Counted from the stretch's first letter, positions 1 to 9,472 are shown. The stretch: 64,000 nucleotides of DNA from Halobellus limi (GCF_004799685.1 NZ_CP031311.1:1364001-1428000), one strand, 5' to 3'. Translations and numbers: made by a program. Notes: generated by a model from the letters alone, not told the origin.

Positions 1-224
1 TCGGTCTCGTCGTCGAGTCGGACCCGCGGTTCCCCGATCCGGAGGCCGCGCGGATCCTGATCAAGGAGGGGATCGAACCGCTCACGGACGTCGAGGTCCC
101 CGTCGAGGACCTGGTCGACCGCGCCGAACAGATCCGTGAGGCGAAAGAGCGCCTCGCGAAGCGGATGCAGGAGGCCAGCGAGGAGGAGAGCACGCAGGCG
201 CGGCCGATCGGGATGTACCAGTAG
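1..224 (+). CDS. PAC2-family (proteasome assembly chaperone-like) protein, C-terminal end only
   Basis: The gene enters from the left edge, so only its last 73 codons are visible. They read as an acidic, helical tail with a charged coiled segment (AEQIREAKERLAKRMQEA) ending in RPIGMYQ. I recognise this ending from haloarchaeal PAC2-family proteins, which are predicted chaperones related to eukaryotic proteasome assembly factors. The family call rests on memory of the tail, not on a visible core domain, so it is moderate. It is codirectional with grpE. Confidence 0.6.
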   Translation, partial: GLVVESDPRFPDPEAARILIKEGIEPLTDVEVPVEDLVDRAEQIREAKERLAKRMQEASEEESTQARPIGMYQ

Positions 225-434
225 CGGGGCCCGCGTCCCGTTCGGGCCGAATCACGCGGTCGAGGACGTTCCGTCCGCCCCGAATCACGCGGTCGCCGCT
301 GACCCGCTCGCCGCAACCAGGCCGGTCAGTCCCGTCCTGTCCCGTTCTATCCCGTCCTGTCCCGTCCCGTCGGCGCCGCGAACCGCCCGGCTCGTTTGTA
401 CATCCTTAAGGCTCGTCGCCCACTCCCTGCAGGT
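225..434. repeat. Intergenic stretch with short direct repeats before grpE
   Basis: CCGAATCACGCGGTCG occurs at 247-262 and again at 280-295. Positions about 327-372 are a run of CCCGTCCTGT/CCCGTTCTAT-type 10-mers. No coding frame is convincing. The grpE promoter must lie in the right half: GTACATCCTTAAGG at about 397-410 holds the most plausible TATA-like bases, roughly 28 nt before the start. Confidence 0.45.
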
Positions 435-1172
435 ATGAGCGATGAGTCCCCCGAGCGCACCGCGGCGGCCGCGTCCGCCGACGCGGACGTCGAAGACGAC
501 GAGGACGTCGAAGAGCGGGACGTCGAGAACGCCGTCGGCAACGGCGTCGCGGACGCCGAGAGCAGTGTCTCGAACGACGACGCGGGCGCCGCAGACGGCG
601 AGGCCGCCGACGCCGCGGCGGAGGCGGTCCCGAACGTCGCCGACCGCGTCGCCGAGTACGACGAGGAACTCGCCGCGGAGGTGTCGGAACTCGAATCGCG
701 GGTCGAATCCGCGGAGTCGGAACTCGAGGCCAAGAGCGAGCGGGTAGAGGAACTGGAAGCCGCGCTGAAGCGCTCGAAGGCGGACTTCAAGAACTACAAG
801 AAGCGCGCGAAGAAGCGACAGGACGAGATCCGCGAGCGCGCGACCGAGGACTTCGTCGAGCGCGTCGTCAGCGTCCGCGACAACCTCGTGCGCGCGCTCG
901 ATCAGGACGAGGACGCCGACATCCGTCCGGGGATCGAGTCGACCCTCGAAGAGTTCGATCGCGTCTTAGAGGAGGAGAACGTCGACCCGATCGACCCCGA
1001 GGCGGGGACGGACGTCGACCCGACCCGCCACGAGGTGCTGATGCGCGTCGACGACGAGCGACCCGAGGGGACGGTCGTCGACGTCTACCGGCCGGGCTAC
1101 GAGATGGCCGGGTCTGTGCTCCGAGAGGCGCAGGTGACCGTCAGCACCGGCGAATCTGCGAACGACGAATAG
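435..1172 (+). CDS. grpE: Nucleotide exchange factor GrpE
   Basis: GrpE releases ADP from the Hsp70 chaperone DnaK in the cytoplasm. The 245-aa product has an unusually long acidic, Ala-rich N-terminus (about residues 1-70), a dimerisation coiled coil (about 70-125, many E/K heptads), and the C-terminal beta domain with the family signature around 205-238 (PTRHEVLMRV, GTVVDVYRPGY, LREAQVTVS). ATG at 435 is chosen because an earlier in-frame start would add an upstream-like non-acidic leader. The acidic extension is typical of haloarchaeal proteins. No dnaK or dnaJ follows: the next gene is convergent. Confidence 0.95.
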   Translation: MSDESPERTAAAASADADVEDDEDVEERDVENAVGNGVADAESSVSNDDAGAADGEAADAAAEAVPNVADRVAEYDEELAAEVSELESRVESAESELEAKSERVEELEAALKRSKADFKNYKKRAKKRQDEIRERATEDFVERVVSVRDNLVRALDQDEDADIRPGIESTLEEFDRVLEEENVDPIDPEAGTDVDPTRHEVLMRVDDERPEGTVVDVYRPGYEMAGSVLREAQVTVSTGESANDE

Positions 1173-1233
1173 CGTCTCCGAGCCGTCGTCGGCGCCGAAC
1201 TCCCATCGATCTCGACCCGTCGTCGACGTTGGA

Positions 1234-2172
1234 CTACGACTCGTCTCTGAACCGCCGTGCGACGCGCCAGAGGACGCCGCCCACGACGACGACGGGAACC
1301 GCGAACGCGAGGAGGTACGGCAGCGCGTACGCGAAGCCGACGACGGCCGCTCGGGCGACGAGGACGACGCCGTCGACCGACTGCATGAACGCCGACAGCA
1401 CCGGCGTGTCGTACCAGCGGTCCGGGGCGACGCGGTTCGGCGTCGGCCGGGGCTCCTCCAGTCGAACCGTCAGCGTCGAGTAGGCGACCTGGTTCTCCAG
1501 GGACTGCTGTCTGGCCTCCAGCCGCTCGATCTCGCCCTGCACGTCGGAGAGTTCGCGCTGGACGGCCAGGACGTCCTCGGTGGTGTTCGCCTGGTCGTAC
1601 AGTTCTCGCAGGCGATCCCGCTCGGCGCGGAGGTTCTCCAGGCGCGCCTCGATGTCGACGAGCTGGTCGGTCACGTCGCGGGAGTTCACCTCGACGGTCT
1701 GGACCTCGCCGAGGCCGCGGGTGTCGTCGACGAGCGCGTCGAAGTGCTCGCTCGGGACCCGCAGCACCAACTCGCCGCGGACCCACGTCTCGTTGCCGAT
1801 CTGCCGGCGGTCCTGTCGGCTGTCGCTGACGTAGCCGCCGTAGCCCTCGACCGTCGAGGTGAGGTTCGACTGCGCCGACTCGAAGTCGTCGACCTCGACG
1901 GCGACGGTGCCGGTTCGAATGATGGCGCGCTCGTCAGTGTCGACGACGTCACCGGACGCGTCGCCCGCACCTCCGGAACCGCCGTCGCCGACCTGTTCGC
2001 GCGGTTCGCCCGTCGGTGCCGGCGTCGCCCTCACGTCGGCCTCGACGCCCGTCGCCTGTTCGTAGCCGCCGGCCGCGCCGCCGTCGCCGCCGCCGCTGCC
2101 GGTGGCTCCGCAGCCGGCGATGGCGACGAGGGCGACGACCGCGAGGAGTCCGAGTGTGCGTCTGGATACCAT
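1234..2172 (-). CDS. DUF4349 domain lipoprotein
   Basis: A 312-aa secreted protein. It has an N-terminal hydrophobic segment ending in the lipobox AIAGC, a G/A-rich linker, then the DUF4349 body: a beta-rich part (RTGTVAVEVDDFE..GYGGYVSDS) and a long coiled coil (about 180-240, DIEARLENLRAERDRLRELY). A C-terminal membrane helix (LLAFAVPVVVVGGVLW) and basic tail follow. DUF4349 proteins are envelope proteins of unknown function, sometimes linked to cell-surface stability. Start at 2172 places the signal peptide at residue 1; longer starts add non-signal residues. Confidence 0.88.
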   Translation of the reverse strand: MVSRRTLGLLAVVALVAIAGCGATGSGGGDGGAAGGYEQATGVEADVRATPAPTGEPREQVGDGGSGGAGDASGDVVDTDERAIIRTGTVAVEVDDFESAQSNLTSTVEGYGGYVSDSRQDRRQIGNETWVRGELVLRVPSEHFDALVDDTRGLGEVQTVEVNSRDVTDQLVDIEARLENLRAERDRLRELYDQANTTEDVLAVQRELSDVQGEIERLEARQQSLENQVAYSTLTVRLEEPRPTPNRVAPDRWYDTPVLSAFMQSVDGVVLVARAAVVGFAYALPYLLAFAVPVVVVGGVLWRVARRFRDES

Positions 2173-2354
2173 CTCGCTCCTCACTACAGCGGAGGGACGG
2201 AAAGACGCGCCGGTGACACAAAGGGGTCTTTGAGTCACAGCGGGGCGGTCAGAGTCTCGTCAGAATCTCGTCAGGTACACAGCGCTATGGTTGGAATCCG
2301 GTCAAAATCCCGTCAGAGTCACAGCGGGGCGGTTGAAACCCCGTCAGCCGGCGC
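2173..2354. repeat. Direct-repeat intergenic spacer upstream of the DUF4349 gene
   Basis: GAGTCACAGCGGGGCGGT is present at 2232-2249 and at 2316-2333. Degenerate GTCAGAATCTCGTCAG / GTCAAAATCCCGTCAG units lie between them. The spacer separates the start of the DUF4349 gene from the end of the bactofilin-like gene. No ORF is supported. Confidence 0.5.
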
Positions 2355-3206
2355 TCATTCGGCCTCGCGGCTCGCCTTCGAGCGAATCAGCCGCATGTCG
2401 CCCGAGGCGCGGATCGTCCCCTCGACGTCGGCGTCGTCGTGGAGTTCCAGGTCCGAACAGGAGACGTCGCCGAGGATCTCCGCCCCGTCGGCGATGGTGA
2501 CGGTGCCGTCGCGGGTCGTCACGTCGCCGTGGACGCGCGTTCCCTCGCCGACCTCGATGTCGCCGCGGGCGCGGAGGCTCCCGAAGATGTTGTTGTCGGC
2601 GCCGACGTCGATCGTCTCCGCGCGGACGTTGCCGTGGAGCCGACACTCGTCGCCGACCGTCGCGGGCGTCGAGGCCTGCCAGGCGTCGTCGGAGACGGTC
2701 GACCCGCGCGGGATCACGAGCGGGTCGTCCTCGCTCTCGCCGGAGAGCGCGTTCGCGAGTTCCTCGGCGCTCTCGTTCTCGCCGATGTGGAGGAGCTGTG
2801 AGAGGACGACGAAGTAGAAGACCAGCGTCGGCACTGGATTTCGAATGACGATCCAGCCGTTGGCCTCGAACCCCTCCTCGATGTCGACGTCGTCGCCGAT
2901 GTCCAGGTCGCCGGAGACCATCAGCCGGCCGCCGATGTGGACGCGCTCGCCGAGGTAGGCGTCCTCGCCGACGAGGACGTTGCCGGCGACGTCGCACCAG
3001 ACGTCGAGGCGGCAGTCGCCCTCGGCCTCGATGTCACCGCCGAAGGTGACGCGCTCGCCGGCGAGGACGTTGCGGCCGCGGACGCCGAACTCGACGGTGC
3101 TCTGCCCGCCGACGACGATGTCACCGTCGGTGACGATGTCGTGCTCCTCGGCGGTCGTCCCGTCGGGGATTTCTAACGTATCGAGTCGGTCCTGACCGAG
3201 TGCCAC
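2355..3206 (-). CDS. Polymer-forming cytoskeletal (bactofilin-like) protein
   Basis: About 283 aa made largely of short beta-helix rungs with repeated G-D/V/I patterns (VRGRNVLAGERVTFGGD, VGEDAYLGERVHIGG, ILGDVSCSDLEL). A central hydrophobic stretch (PTLVFYFVVLSQLLHI) could bind membrane. Bactofilin-type beta-helix proteins polymerise into filaments or membrane-associated sheets. I chose GTG at 3206 because a TATA-like TTTATTA (centre about 3233) lies 27 nt upstream, which fits a leaderless mRNA. GTG at 3221 is an in-frame alternative adding five residues. Family is clear; the role in this organism is not known. Confidence 0.8.
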   Translation of the reverse strand: MALGQDRLDTLEIPDGTTAEEHDIVTDGDIVVGGQSTVEFGVRGRNVLAGERVTFGGDIEAEGDCRLDVWCDVAGNVLVGEDAYLGERVHIGGRLMVSGDLDIGDDVDIEEGFEANGWIVIRNPVPTLVFYFVVLSQLLHIGENESAEELANALSGESEDDPLVIPRGSTVSDDAWQASTPATVGDECRLHGNVRAETIDVGADNNIFGSLRARGDIEVGEGTRVHGDVTTRDGTVTIADGAEILGDVSCSDLELHDDADVEGTIRASGDMRLIRSKASREAE

Positions 3207-3360
3207 ACTCCGGAGCAACACGTGGGGCCTAATAAACGACGCGTCAGACGCTCGTCGGACTGTCCGGGGTCGTATCGGACGACTCCGGTGGACGTCGGAC
3301 GGGCGTCGGCTCCCGGTCCGGACTGATGGGCTTTTACTCCGTGATCGATTACGATCGCGT

Positions 3361-3558
3361 ATGACTGCGCTCTCGTTCGACGAGGACGGCGTCGACGTCG
3401 TCTACGAAGGGACCGAATTCAGGCTCGAAAAGTCGCTCATCGAGGAGGCGACCGAGAAGTCCTACCCCGACGTGACCGACCACGAGGTGCTGAAGATCGT
3501 CGAGGAGAACCCCTCGTTGAGCGGTGAGCCGCGGCGAATCGCCGACATCCTCCGCTAG
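3361..3558 (+). CDS. DUF5800 family small protein
   Basis: A 65-aa acidic protein (MTALSFDEDGVDVVYEGTEF start) with a helical C-terminus (DVTDHEVLKIVEENPSLSG). It matches the small haloarchaeal DUF5800 family in length and sequence style; function unknown. It has its own promoter: GGGCTTTTACTCC with AT-rich bases about 30 nt before the ATG. The neighbours are both on the minus strand, so it is a single-gene unit. Confidence 0.85.
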   Translation: MTALSFDEDGVDVVYEGTEFRLEKSLIEEATEKSYPDVTDHEVLKIVEENPSLSGEPRRIADILR

Positions 3559-3621
3559 CGGCCGCTAGCGGCCGCGAGCGCGCGTTTCCGTTCGACTACC
3601 CGAACCGAACGGGCACACGGG

Positions 3622-4305
3622 CTACCCGAACCGCTCTTCGAGACACACTTTCACGATCGACTTCGCGATGGCGGCCCCGCCCTCGAACGGATCGAGTTTG
3701 GTCTCGCCGGCGCGCTCGCGGTAGGGGATCGGCTCCTCGCGGATCTCGTAGCCGCGCATCAGCGGCCGGATCAGGAGTTCCGCCGAGAGCCCCGTGTTCT
3801 CGGTCCACTCGATGTCGTGGAGGAGCTCCCGCCGGTACGCGCGCATCCCGGTCGTCGTGTCGTGGACGCGCTCGCCCATCAGTCCGGACGCGAGCAGCGC
3901 GAAGGCGGCGTTTCCGAGTCGGTTCAAAGTCGGCATCGCCTCCGCGCCGTGGTAGAGTCGGTCCCCGGAGACGACGTCGTAGCCCTCGTTGATCAGCTCG
4001 AGGAACTGCGGGAGTTTCTCCATCGGATACGTGTCGTCGCAGTCGGTGGTGACGACGACGGGGCGCTCGGGCGCGAGGACGGCCTCCCGGACCGCGTAGC
4101 CGTATCCCATCGGCGGCTGTTCGATCACGGTCGCGCCGTGCTCGCGGGCGATCTCCGGCGTCCGGTCGCTCGAACTGTCGACGCAGACGACCTCCGCGCG
4201 GCCGTCGGTCACGTCGTCGATGTCCGTGAGGACTTTCTCGATTGCGGCCTCCTCGTTGTAGGTGCCCATCACGACCGCGAGGTCGTCGAAGGTGTACTCG
4301 CTCAT
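3622..4305 (-). CDS. Family 2 glycosyltransferase, dolichyl-phosphate hexosyltransferase type
   Basis: A 227-aa GT-A enzyme that transfers a hexose from a nucleotide sugar, probably to dolichyl phosphate, for N-glycan or lipid glycosylation at the inner membrane face. Visible landmarks are the nucleotide-binding start VVMGTYNEEAAI, D43-S-S-S-D47, the metal-binding D88-C-D90-D91 and the acceptor-region TGLSAELLIRPL. There are no C-terminal membrane helices, unlike AglD-type enzymes, so it resembles the short soluble Dpm1/AglJ class. A TATA-like AATTTTTAGG lies about 25 nt upstream of the start. Confidence 0.85.
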   Translation of the reverse strand: MSEYTFDDLAVVMGTYNEEAAIEKVLTDIDDVTDGRAEVVCVDSSSDRTPEIAREHGATVIEQPPMGYGYAVREAVLAPERPVVVTTDCDDTYPMEKLPQFLELINEGYDVVSGDRLYHGAEAMPTLNRLGNAAFALLASGLMGERVHDTTTGMRAYRRELLHDIEWTENTGLSAELLIRPLMRGYEIREEPIPYRERAGETKLDPFEGGAAIAKSIVKVCLEERFG

Positions 4306-4379
4306 TACCCGCCGTTTCGCCCCCGGCTATTTGAATTTTTAGGTTCGCCAAAAACAGGCCGGCTGGCGAACGGCCGCGC

Positions 4380-5165
4380 CTACGCCAGCGGGTCCGGAAT
4401 CCCCGGCGACTCACCGGCGACAGAGCCCAGCGAGTCCTCGTGCAGGCGTCGGGCGACGACGTCCGCGAGGTTGCGGAGGTTCTCGGTGTCGTCGCGGTTG
4501 TACGAGACCAGGGTGTCGAGGGCGTCGTCGTCGCCGTCGCGGGCGTAGCGGTACCAGAGCCGCACGGCGTCCCGCCCCGAGAGGTCCGGTCGGTCCCGAT
4601 CGATCCCGACCGCCTTCTCGATCGACTTCAACCCACCCGTCAGGTCGATCCGTCGACAGGGGTACATCAGGTCGAGGTGCGGGGCATCGATCGAGATCTC
4701 GAAGTTGTCCTCCAGGAAGGGGACGTCGAACTGCTTTCCGTTAAAGGAGACGACGAGCGGCGCGTCGCGGAACTGCTCGCGGAGGCGCTCGTCGGTGAGG
4801 TCCTCGCCGCGGATCAGCGTCGTCGTGTCGCCGTCCCGCGTGAACGACACGGTGGTGACGTCCTCCCGGCCCGAGTCGAGGCCGGTCGTCTCGATGTCGA
4901 AGAAGACCGCCTCCTCGCGGAAGTTCTCGTAGAACCGCCAGGTCTCCCCGGCGGGGAACCGCTCGCCGAAGTACCGGGCGTCCCCGTCGTCGAGGCGTTC
5001 CAGCGCCTCCGCGACGAACGACTCCACCCGCTCGCCGGTCTTCGGCCCCAGCGGCGCTCGCGCGGGGTCGAACTCCTCCCAGGTGAGGATGCCCGCCTCC
5101 CACAGCGAGCGCTCGCGGCCCTCGCCGACCCCCTCCGCGGGGACGAAGCTGTTCTCGATGCGCAT
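4380..5165 (-). CDS. Ribonuclease H-like DEDD exonuclease domain protein (YprB type)
   Basis: 261 aa. A helical N-terminal region with a helix-hairpin-like motif (WEAGILTWEEFD) is followed by an RNase H-fold exonuclease domain from about residue 85. Motif I is F-F-D90-I-E92-T-T-G, motif II lies in VVSFNGKQFDVPFLEDNF, and further acidic residues occur near DVVARRL. Related proteins are predicted 3'-5' exonucleases of the DEDD superfamily acting on DNA or RNA. ATG at 5165 has no competing in-frame start nearby. It is not obviously co-transcribed with the glycosyltransferase 75 bp downstream. Confidence 0.8.
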   Translation of the reverse strand: MRIENSFVPAEGVGEGRERSLWEAGILTWEEFDPARAPLGPKTGERVESFVAEALERLDDGDARYFGERFPAGETWRFYENFREEAVFFDIETTGLDSGREDVTTVSFTRDGDTTTLIRGEDLTDERLREQFRDAPLVVSFNGKQFDVPFLEDNFEISIDAPHLDLMYPCRRIDLTGGLKSIEKAVGIDRDRPDLSGRDAVRLWYRYARDGDDDALDTLVSYNRDDTENLRNLADVVARRLHEDSLGSVAGESPGIPDPLA

Positions 5166-5358
5166 ACCCGGACAGGAGAGCGGCGAGGGCCTAAACCCTT
5201 CGAGGCGCGCCCGGGCGCTGCGGCCGTCAGGACCGCGTACGTCGGGGTCGGAGACGGTCGCGATCGTCGGGACCGGGGACGTCGGCGCCCGCCGGGACCG
5301 CCGAGATCCCCGGCCGTCGGCCAGGGCCGTTTTGCGTCTCCGGCGCCTCGGTCGGCGT

Positions 5359-6114
5359 ATGTGCGGCCGCTACACGCTCTTCACCCCCGCCGACGAACTG
5401 GCGTCCCGGTTCGACGCCGACTTCGCCGAACCGCCCGAACCGCGGTACAACTGCGCGCCGGGGCAGTCGCTCCCGGTGATCACGAACGACGACCCCGACG
5501 CGTTTCGCCGGCTGAAGTGGGGCCTGATTCCCTCCTGGGCCGACGACGAGTCGGCGGGCAACGACCGCATCAACGCCCGCGCGGAGACGCTCGACGAGAA
5601 GCCGAGCTTTCGCGAGGCGTACGAGCGACGGCGGTGTCTGGTCCCCGCCGACGGGTTCTACGAGTGGGTCCGAGACGGAGAGACGAAACGGCCCTACCGG
5701 GTCGCGTTCGAGGACGACCGCCCCTTCGCGATGGCCGGGCTCTGGGAGCGCTGGGAGCCGACGCACACCCAGACCGGACTCGGGGATTTCGGCGTCGGTG
5801 CCGGCAGCGAGGGCGCTTCCGGCAACGGTGACGGAACCGGGAGCGACTCCGGCGACGACTCGGCCGCCGTCGAGTCGTTCGCCATCGTCACCACCGAGCC
5901 GAACGACGTCGTCTCGGACCTGCACCACCGGATGGCGGTCGTCCTCGACCCCGACGAGGAGTCGACGTGGCTCCACGGAGACGGCGGGGACGTCGCGGAC
6001 CTGCTCGACCCGCACGCCGGCGACGACTGGCGCGCCTACCCGGTCTCGACGCGCGTGAACAGCCCCGCGAACGACGCCGCGGACCTGATCGAGCCGGTCG
6101 AGGCCGAGGGCTGA
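5359..6114 (+). CDS. SOS response-associated peptidase / HMCES-like (SRAP) protein
   Basis: 251 aa. SRAP proteins form a thiazolidine DNA-protein crosslink with abasic sites in single-stranded DNA through Cys2, which is present here (MCGRYT). Other family residues are visible: N72 in RINARAE, E102 in GFYEW and the His of LHHRMAV. A Gly/Ser/Asp-rich insertion at about 145-170 is not part of the core fold and looks like a halophilic linker. The start is fixed because Met1 must be removed to expose Cys2. The stop codon overlaps the first bases of a repeat element (6112-6182). Confidence 0.93.
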   Translation: MCGRYTLFTPADELASRFDADFAEPPEPRYNCAPGQSLPVITNDDPDAFRRLKWGLIPSWADDESAGNDRINARAETLDEKPSFREAYERRRCLVPADGFYEWVRDGETKRPYRVAFEDDRPFAMAGLWERWEPTHTQTGLGDFGVGAGSEGASGNGDGTGSDSGDDSAAVESFAIVTTEPNDVVSDLHHRMAVVLDPDEESTWLHGDGGDVADLLDPHAGDDWRAYPVSTRVNSPANDAADLIEPVEAEG

Positions 6115-6182
6115 TACTGATTACGCTCGCTTCGTACCGCCGGGCGCCCACCCGTCGACGACGCTCGGCGGGAAGAGACGAG
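6112..6182. repeat. MITE-like repeat, copy A (degenerate)
   Basis: TGATACTGATTACGCTCGCTT is identical to bases 38071-38091. The interior (ACCGCCG..CGCC..GCTCGG.GGGA.AGACGAG) matches the second copy imperfectly. The right terminal arm seen in the other copy is lost here (GACGAGAACAACCG). As in the other copy, the repeat begins exactly at the TGA stop of the preceding gene. Confidence 0.7.
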
Positions 6183-6252
6183 AACAACCGTCGTGAGGCG
6201 GGCGTCGGCACGTATCGGTCCCGCCGACCCGTATCGATCCCGCCGGGCGGTC

Positions 6253-7017
6253 TCAGTAGACGAGTTCGCCGGAGACGAACTTCCGCGTACGCTCGTCGTC
6301 GGGATCGTCGAATACCTTCTCAGCGGGTCCGATCTCGGTGAAGCCGTCGCCGAGCAGCACGCCCACCCGGTCCGCGATGCGCTCGGCCTGGTGCATGTCG
6401 TGGGTCGCGACCACGACGCCGATGCCGCGGTCGCGCGCTTCGAGGACCGCCTCCTCGATCACGCTCGTGTTCCGCGGGTCCAGGTCCGACGTCGGTTCGT
6501 CGAGCAGGAGGTAGGCGGGGTCGTACGCCAGCGCCCGCGCGAAGGAGACGCGCTGGGCTTCCCCGCCGGAGAGCGACCGCGCGGACTGCTCGGTCTTCTC
6601 GGTCAGTCCCACGACGTCGAGCGACCGTTTCACCGCCTCCGGCGTCCCGTTCGGCGCGACGACCGAACCCAGCGCGTCGCGGACCCGATCGCTCCACGGT
6701 TGTCGCACCCGAAGCCCGTACTCGACGTTCCGAGCCACCGTGGCGTCGAACAGGCTCGCGTCCTGAAAGACCATCCCGATGCGGCGTCGGAGCGCGAGGC
6801 GTTCCTCCTCGTCGACGTCCCACACCGGCGTGCCGTCGAGTTCGACGGTGCCCTCCGTCGGCCGCGTGAAGAGCGCGAGAATCCGGAGGAGCGTCGTCTT
6901 TCCGACGCCGGAGGGACCGATGATGGCGAGGACCTCGCCCTGCTCGACCGGCAGCGAGAGGTCATCGACGATCGTCTCCTCGCCGTAGGCGTGCGTGACG
7001 TTCGAGAGCCGGATCAT
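6253..7017 (-). CDS. tupC: Tungstate ABC transporter ATP-binding protein TupC
   Basis: A 254-aa ABC ATPase. Walker A is GPSGVGKTT (about 34-42), signature [11 protein letters not shown], Walker [14 protein letters not shown] and H-loop [10 protein letters not shown]. It powers import of oxyanions delivered by TupA through TupB. Its start overlaps the tupB stop by 4 nt, so it is the last gene of the tupA-tupB-tupC operon. The family assignment of the ATPase alone would be generic; the neighbouring TupA makes tungstate (or molybdate) the likely substrate. Confidence 0.88.
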   Translation of the reverse strand: MIRLSNVTHAYGEETIVDDLSLPVEQGEVLAIIGPSGVGKTTLLRILALFTRPTEGTVELDGTPVWDVDEEERLALRRRIGMVFQDASLFDATVARNVEYGLRVRQPWSDRVRDALGSVVAPNGTPEAVKRSLDVVGLTEKTEQSARSLSGGEAQRVSFARALAYDPAYLLLDEPTSDLDPRNTSVIEEAVLEARDRGIGVVVATHDMHQAERIADRVGVLLGDGFTEIGPAEKVFDDPDDERTRKFVSGELVY

Positions 7018-7733
7018 CGGCTCATCGACCCCTCGTCACCGAACCGGACGACGATCGCGTTCACGGTCAGCACGAGTGCCAGAAGCACCGCACCGAGCAC
7101 CAACGCCGTGTCGTACTGTCCCTGTCTCGCCTCCAGTTGGATCGCGGTCGTCAGCGTCCGGGTCTGTGAGATCCCGCTGGCACTCGTGATGTTGCCGCCG
7201 ACGATGAGGACGGACCCGACCTCGCTGATCGCACGGCCGAAGCCCGCGAGGATGGCCGTCGCGATGCCGTATCGGGCCTCCTTGATCACGACCAGCGCCA
7301 CGTCGAGGCGCGTCCCGCCGAGCGCGCGCGCGGCGTCGCGGACGTTGTCGCTCACGCTCGTGATCGACGCGAGGCTGATCGCGGTGATCGGGGGCGTCGC
7401 GAGCACGAACTGGGACATAATCATCGCCTCCTTGGTGAAGATGAGCTCCAGCGGTCCGAGCGGCCCCTGATTGGAGACGATGAAGAGCACCAACAGGCCG
7501 ACGACGACGCTCGGAAAGCCCATCCCGGTGTTGATGATCGACTTCACGATCTGCTTGCCCGGGAAGTCGGTAAAGCCCATCACGAGTGCGACGGGGATGC
7601 TGAACAGCGTGCTCAGAATTACCGCGATTCCGCTCACGTACAGCGAGACGTAGATGATACTCCGGACGTACCCCTCTCGGAAGGAGAGGTCGACGAGCGC
7701 CGGCAGCAGGTGGACGACCGGTTCGGACGGCAC
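7014..7733 (-). CDS. tupB: Tungstate ABC transporter permease TupB
   Basis: A 239-aa inner-membrane permease with about five to six hydrophobic segments. The EAA-type loop that contacts the ATPase reads [27 protein letters not shown]. The glycine-rich part [13 protein letters not shown] is characteristic of the molybdate/tungstate permease class. The gene starts 2 nt after the tupA stop and overlaps tupC, so all three subunits are translated from one transcript. Confidence 0.9.
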   Translation of the reverse strand: MPSEPVVHLLPALVDLSFREGYVRSIIYVSLYVSGIAVILSTLFSIPVALVMGFTDFPGKQIVKSIINTGMGFPSVVVGLLVLFIVSNQGPLGPLELIFTKEAMIMSQFVLATPPITAISLASITSVSDNVRDAARALGGTRLDVALVVIKEARYGIATAILAGFGRAISEVGSVLIVGGNITSASGISQTRTLTTAIQLEARQGQYDTALVLGAVLLALVLTVNAIVVRFGDEGSMSR

Positions 7734-7735
7734 GG

Positions 7736-8719
7736 TTACTCGCTGGAGTCGCTACTCCACCCTTCGGGGACGTACTGCTGGAAGTTCGGGTCCTCGGAGA
7801 CGGCCTCGGGGAAGAACAGCTGCTCCCCGTTCATCTGGTAGCTCGAGATGGCGTCCTGGGCGCCCGGGCTGGTGATCCACCCGATGTACGCCATCGCGAG
7901 GTCGTAGTTGGCGTTGTCGTGGACGCCGGGGTTGACGGCCATAATTCCGTAGGGGTTCGCGAGGATCTCCGGGCCGTCCTCGATGGGCCCCTGCACCAGG
8001 ATGACGAGGTCGATCTCCGATCGCTGTGAGATGAAGGTCCCGCGGTCGGCGAGTGTGTAGGCGCCCTGCTGGTTGGCGATGTTCAGCGCCTCGCCCATCC
8101 CGGTGCCGGTCTCCTGGTACCAGTCGCCGCCGGGCTCCGTTCCGGCGGCCTCCCAGAGGTTGAGCTCCTTGGTGTGGGTGCCGGAGTTGTCGCCGCGGGA
8201 GACGAACGCCGCCTCGGATTCGGCGATGGCGGTGAGCGCCTCCGTGGCCGAGCCCATCCCCCCGATTCCCGCCGGGTCGCTCTCCGGACCGACGATGACG
8301 AAGTCGTTGAACATCAGGTCGCGGCGGTTGATGCCGTAGCCGTTGCGCATGAACTCGTCTTCGAGGCCGCGAGCGTGCACCATCACCACGTCGGAGTCGC
8401 CGTTGCGCGCCGACTCCAGGGCCGCGCCCGTCCCCTGGGCGACCGCGTCGACGGTCACGCCGTACATCTCCTCGAAGTCCGGGTGGATCTCGTCGAGCAG
8501 CCCCGTGTCGTAGGTGCTCGTCGTCGTGGTCAGCGTGAGCGTCTCGCCGGAGACGCCGGCCTGTTCCTCCTGGCTTTGTCCGCTGCCAATGATCCCCGAA
8601 CAGCCGGCGAGCGCCGTGATGCCCGCTGTGAGACCGGCGCCGAGGAACGCTCGACGCGACGTCTTCCCGCCGAATCCAGCCGTGCTCCGTTCGGTAGACT
8701 GCGATCGTTGTTTCGTCAT
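7736..8719 (-). CDS. tupA: Tungstate-binding lipoprotein TupA
   Basis: 327 aa. A Tat signal ([10 protein letters not shown]) and lipobox (TALAGC) export and anchor it outside the cell. The mature part carries the TupA hallmarks [32 protein letters not shown] and [13 protein letters not shown]. It captures tungstate, possibly also molybdate. I use ATG at 8719; an ATG at 8731 is in frame but sits in the TATA-like TTATAT. The 66-bp gap to the divergent ModE-like gene is the natural control region. Confidence 0.92.
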   Translation of the reverse strand: MTKQRSQSTERSTAGFGGKTSRRAFLGAGLTAGITALAGCSGIIGSGQSQEEQAGVSGETLTLTTTTSTYDTGLLDEIHPDFEEMYGVTVDAVAQGTGAALESARNGDSDVVMVHARGLEDEFMRNGYGINRRDLMFNDFVIVGPESDPAGIGGMGSATEALTAIAESEAAFVSRGDNSGTHTKELNLWEAAGTEPGGDWYQETGTGMGEALNIANQQGAYTLADRGTFISQRSEIDLVILVQGPIEDGPEILANPYGIMAVNPGVHDNANYDLAMAYIGWITSPGAQDAISSYQMNGEQLFFPEAVSEDPNFQQYVPEGWSSDSSE

Positions 8720-8785
8720 CGATATAACCACCGTTCAGTCAGCGCAGACATAACGCTTTTGCTCTCCGTACGCCAGTTTCCGGCT

Positions 8786-9472
8786 ATGGAGACGAGTTCC
8801 TCCTTCGACGCGTACATCAGCAGCGACGGCGTGACGCTCGACGCTCGCGACGTCGCGCTCCTCCGCGCGATCGATCGGGAGGGCTCTCTCAACACCGCGG
8901 CGGAGTCGCTGGGGCGGTCGTACGCCCACGCCCAGCGGCGCGTCGTCGAACTGGAGGCGGCGTTCGGCTCGCTCGTCGAACGGACGCGCGGCGGGTCCGG
9001 CGGCGGCGGGAGCACGCTGACGGAGACTGCGCGGGACCTGCTGGCCGCGTTCGAACGGACGAGAGCGTCCTTCGAGGGGGTCGCCGAGATCGCGGAGACG
9101 GTCATCGTCGGGACGGTGACCGAACGCGACGGGGAACTCGTGACCGTGGAGACGTCGGCCGGAAACGTCCGAGCGCTGGTACCCGAAGGCGACGACGAGG
9201 TGCAACTGTCGCTGCGGGCGGACGCCGTGACGCTCACCGACCCCGACGACACGCCGGTGCCCGAACACACGAGCGCCCGCAACCGGTTCTCCGGGACCGT
9301 CGTCGGCGTCGAGTCGGGAGACCGTATCGCCCGCGTCGCCGTCGACATCGGCCTCGATCAGCCGGTCCTGGCGCTGGTGACCGAGGACAGCCGGAAGAAA
9401 CTCGCACTCGACGCCGGAAACGAGGTCGTCGTCTCGTTCAAGGCGACGGCGACCCGTGGCGTCCCGCTGTAA
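8786..9472 (+). CDS. ModE-like transcriptional regulator (HTH plus TOBE domains)
   Basis: 228 aa. The N-terminal winged helix (LDARDVALLRAIDREGSLNTAAESLGRSYAHAQRRV, about 18-55) is the ModE/LysR-type DNA-binding motif. The C-terminus holds one or two TOBE (molbindin) oxyanion-binding domains (about 105-228: VIVGTVTERDGELVTVE, NRFSGTVVGVESGD). Such proteins repress oxyanion uptake when molybdate or tungstate is plentiful. Divergence from tupA and codirection with a MOT1-type transporter point to control of both. Confidence 0.85.
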   Translation: METSSSFDAYISSDGVTLDARDVALLRAIDREGSLNTAAESLGRSYAHAQRRVVELEAAFGSLVERTRGGSGGGGSTLTETARDLLAAFERTRASFEGVAEIAETVIVGTVTERDGELVTVETSAGNVRALVPEGDDEVQLSLRADAVTLTDPDDTPVPEHTSARNRFSGTVVGVESGDRIARVAVDIGLDQPVLALVTEDSRKKLALDAGNEVVVSFKATATRGVPL

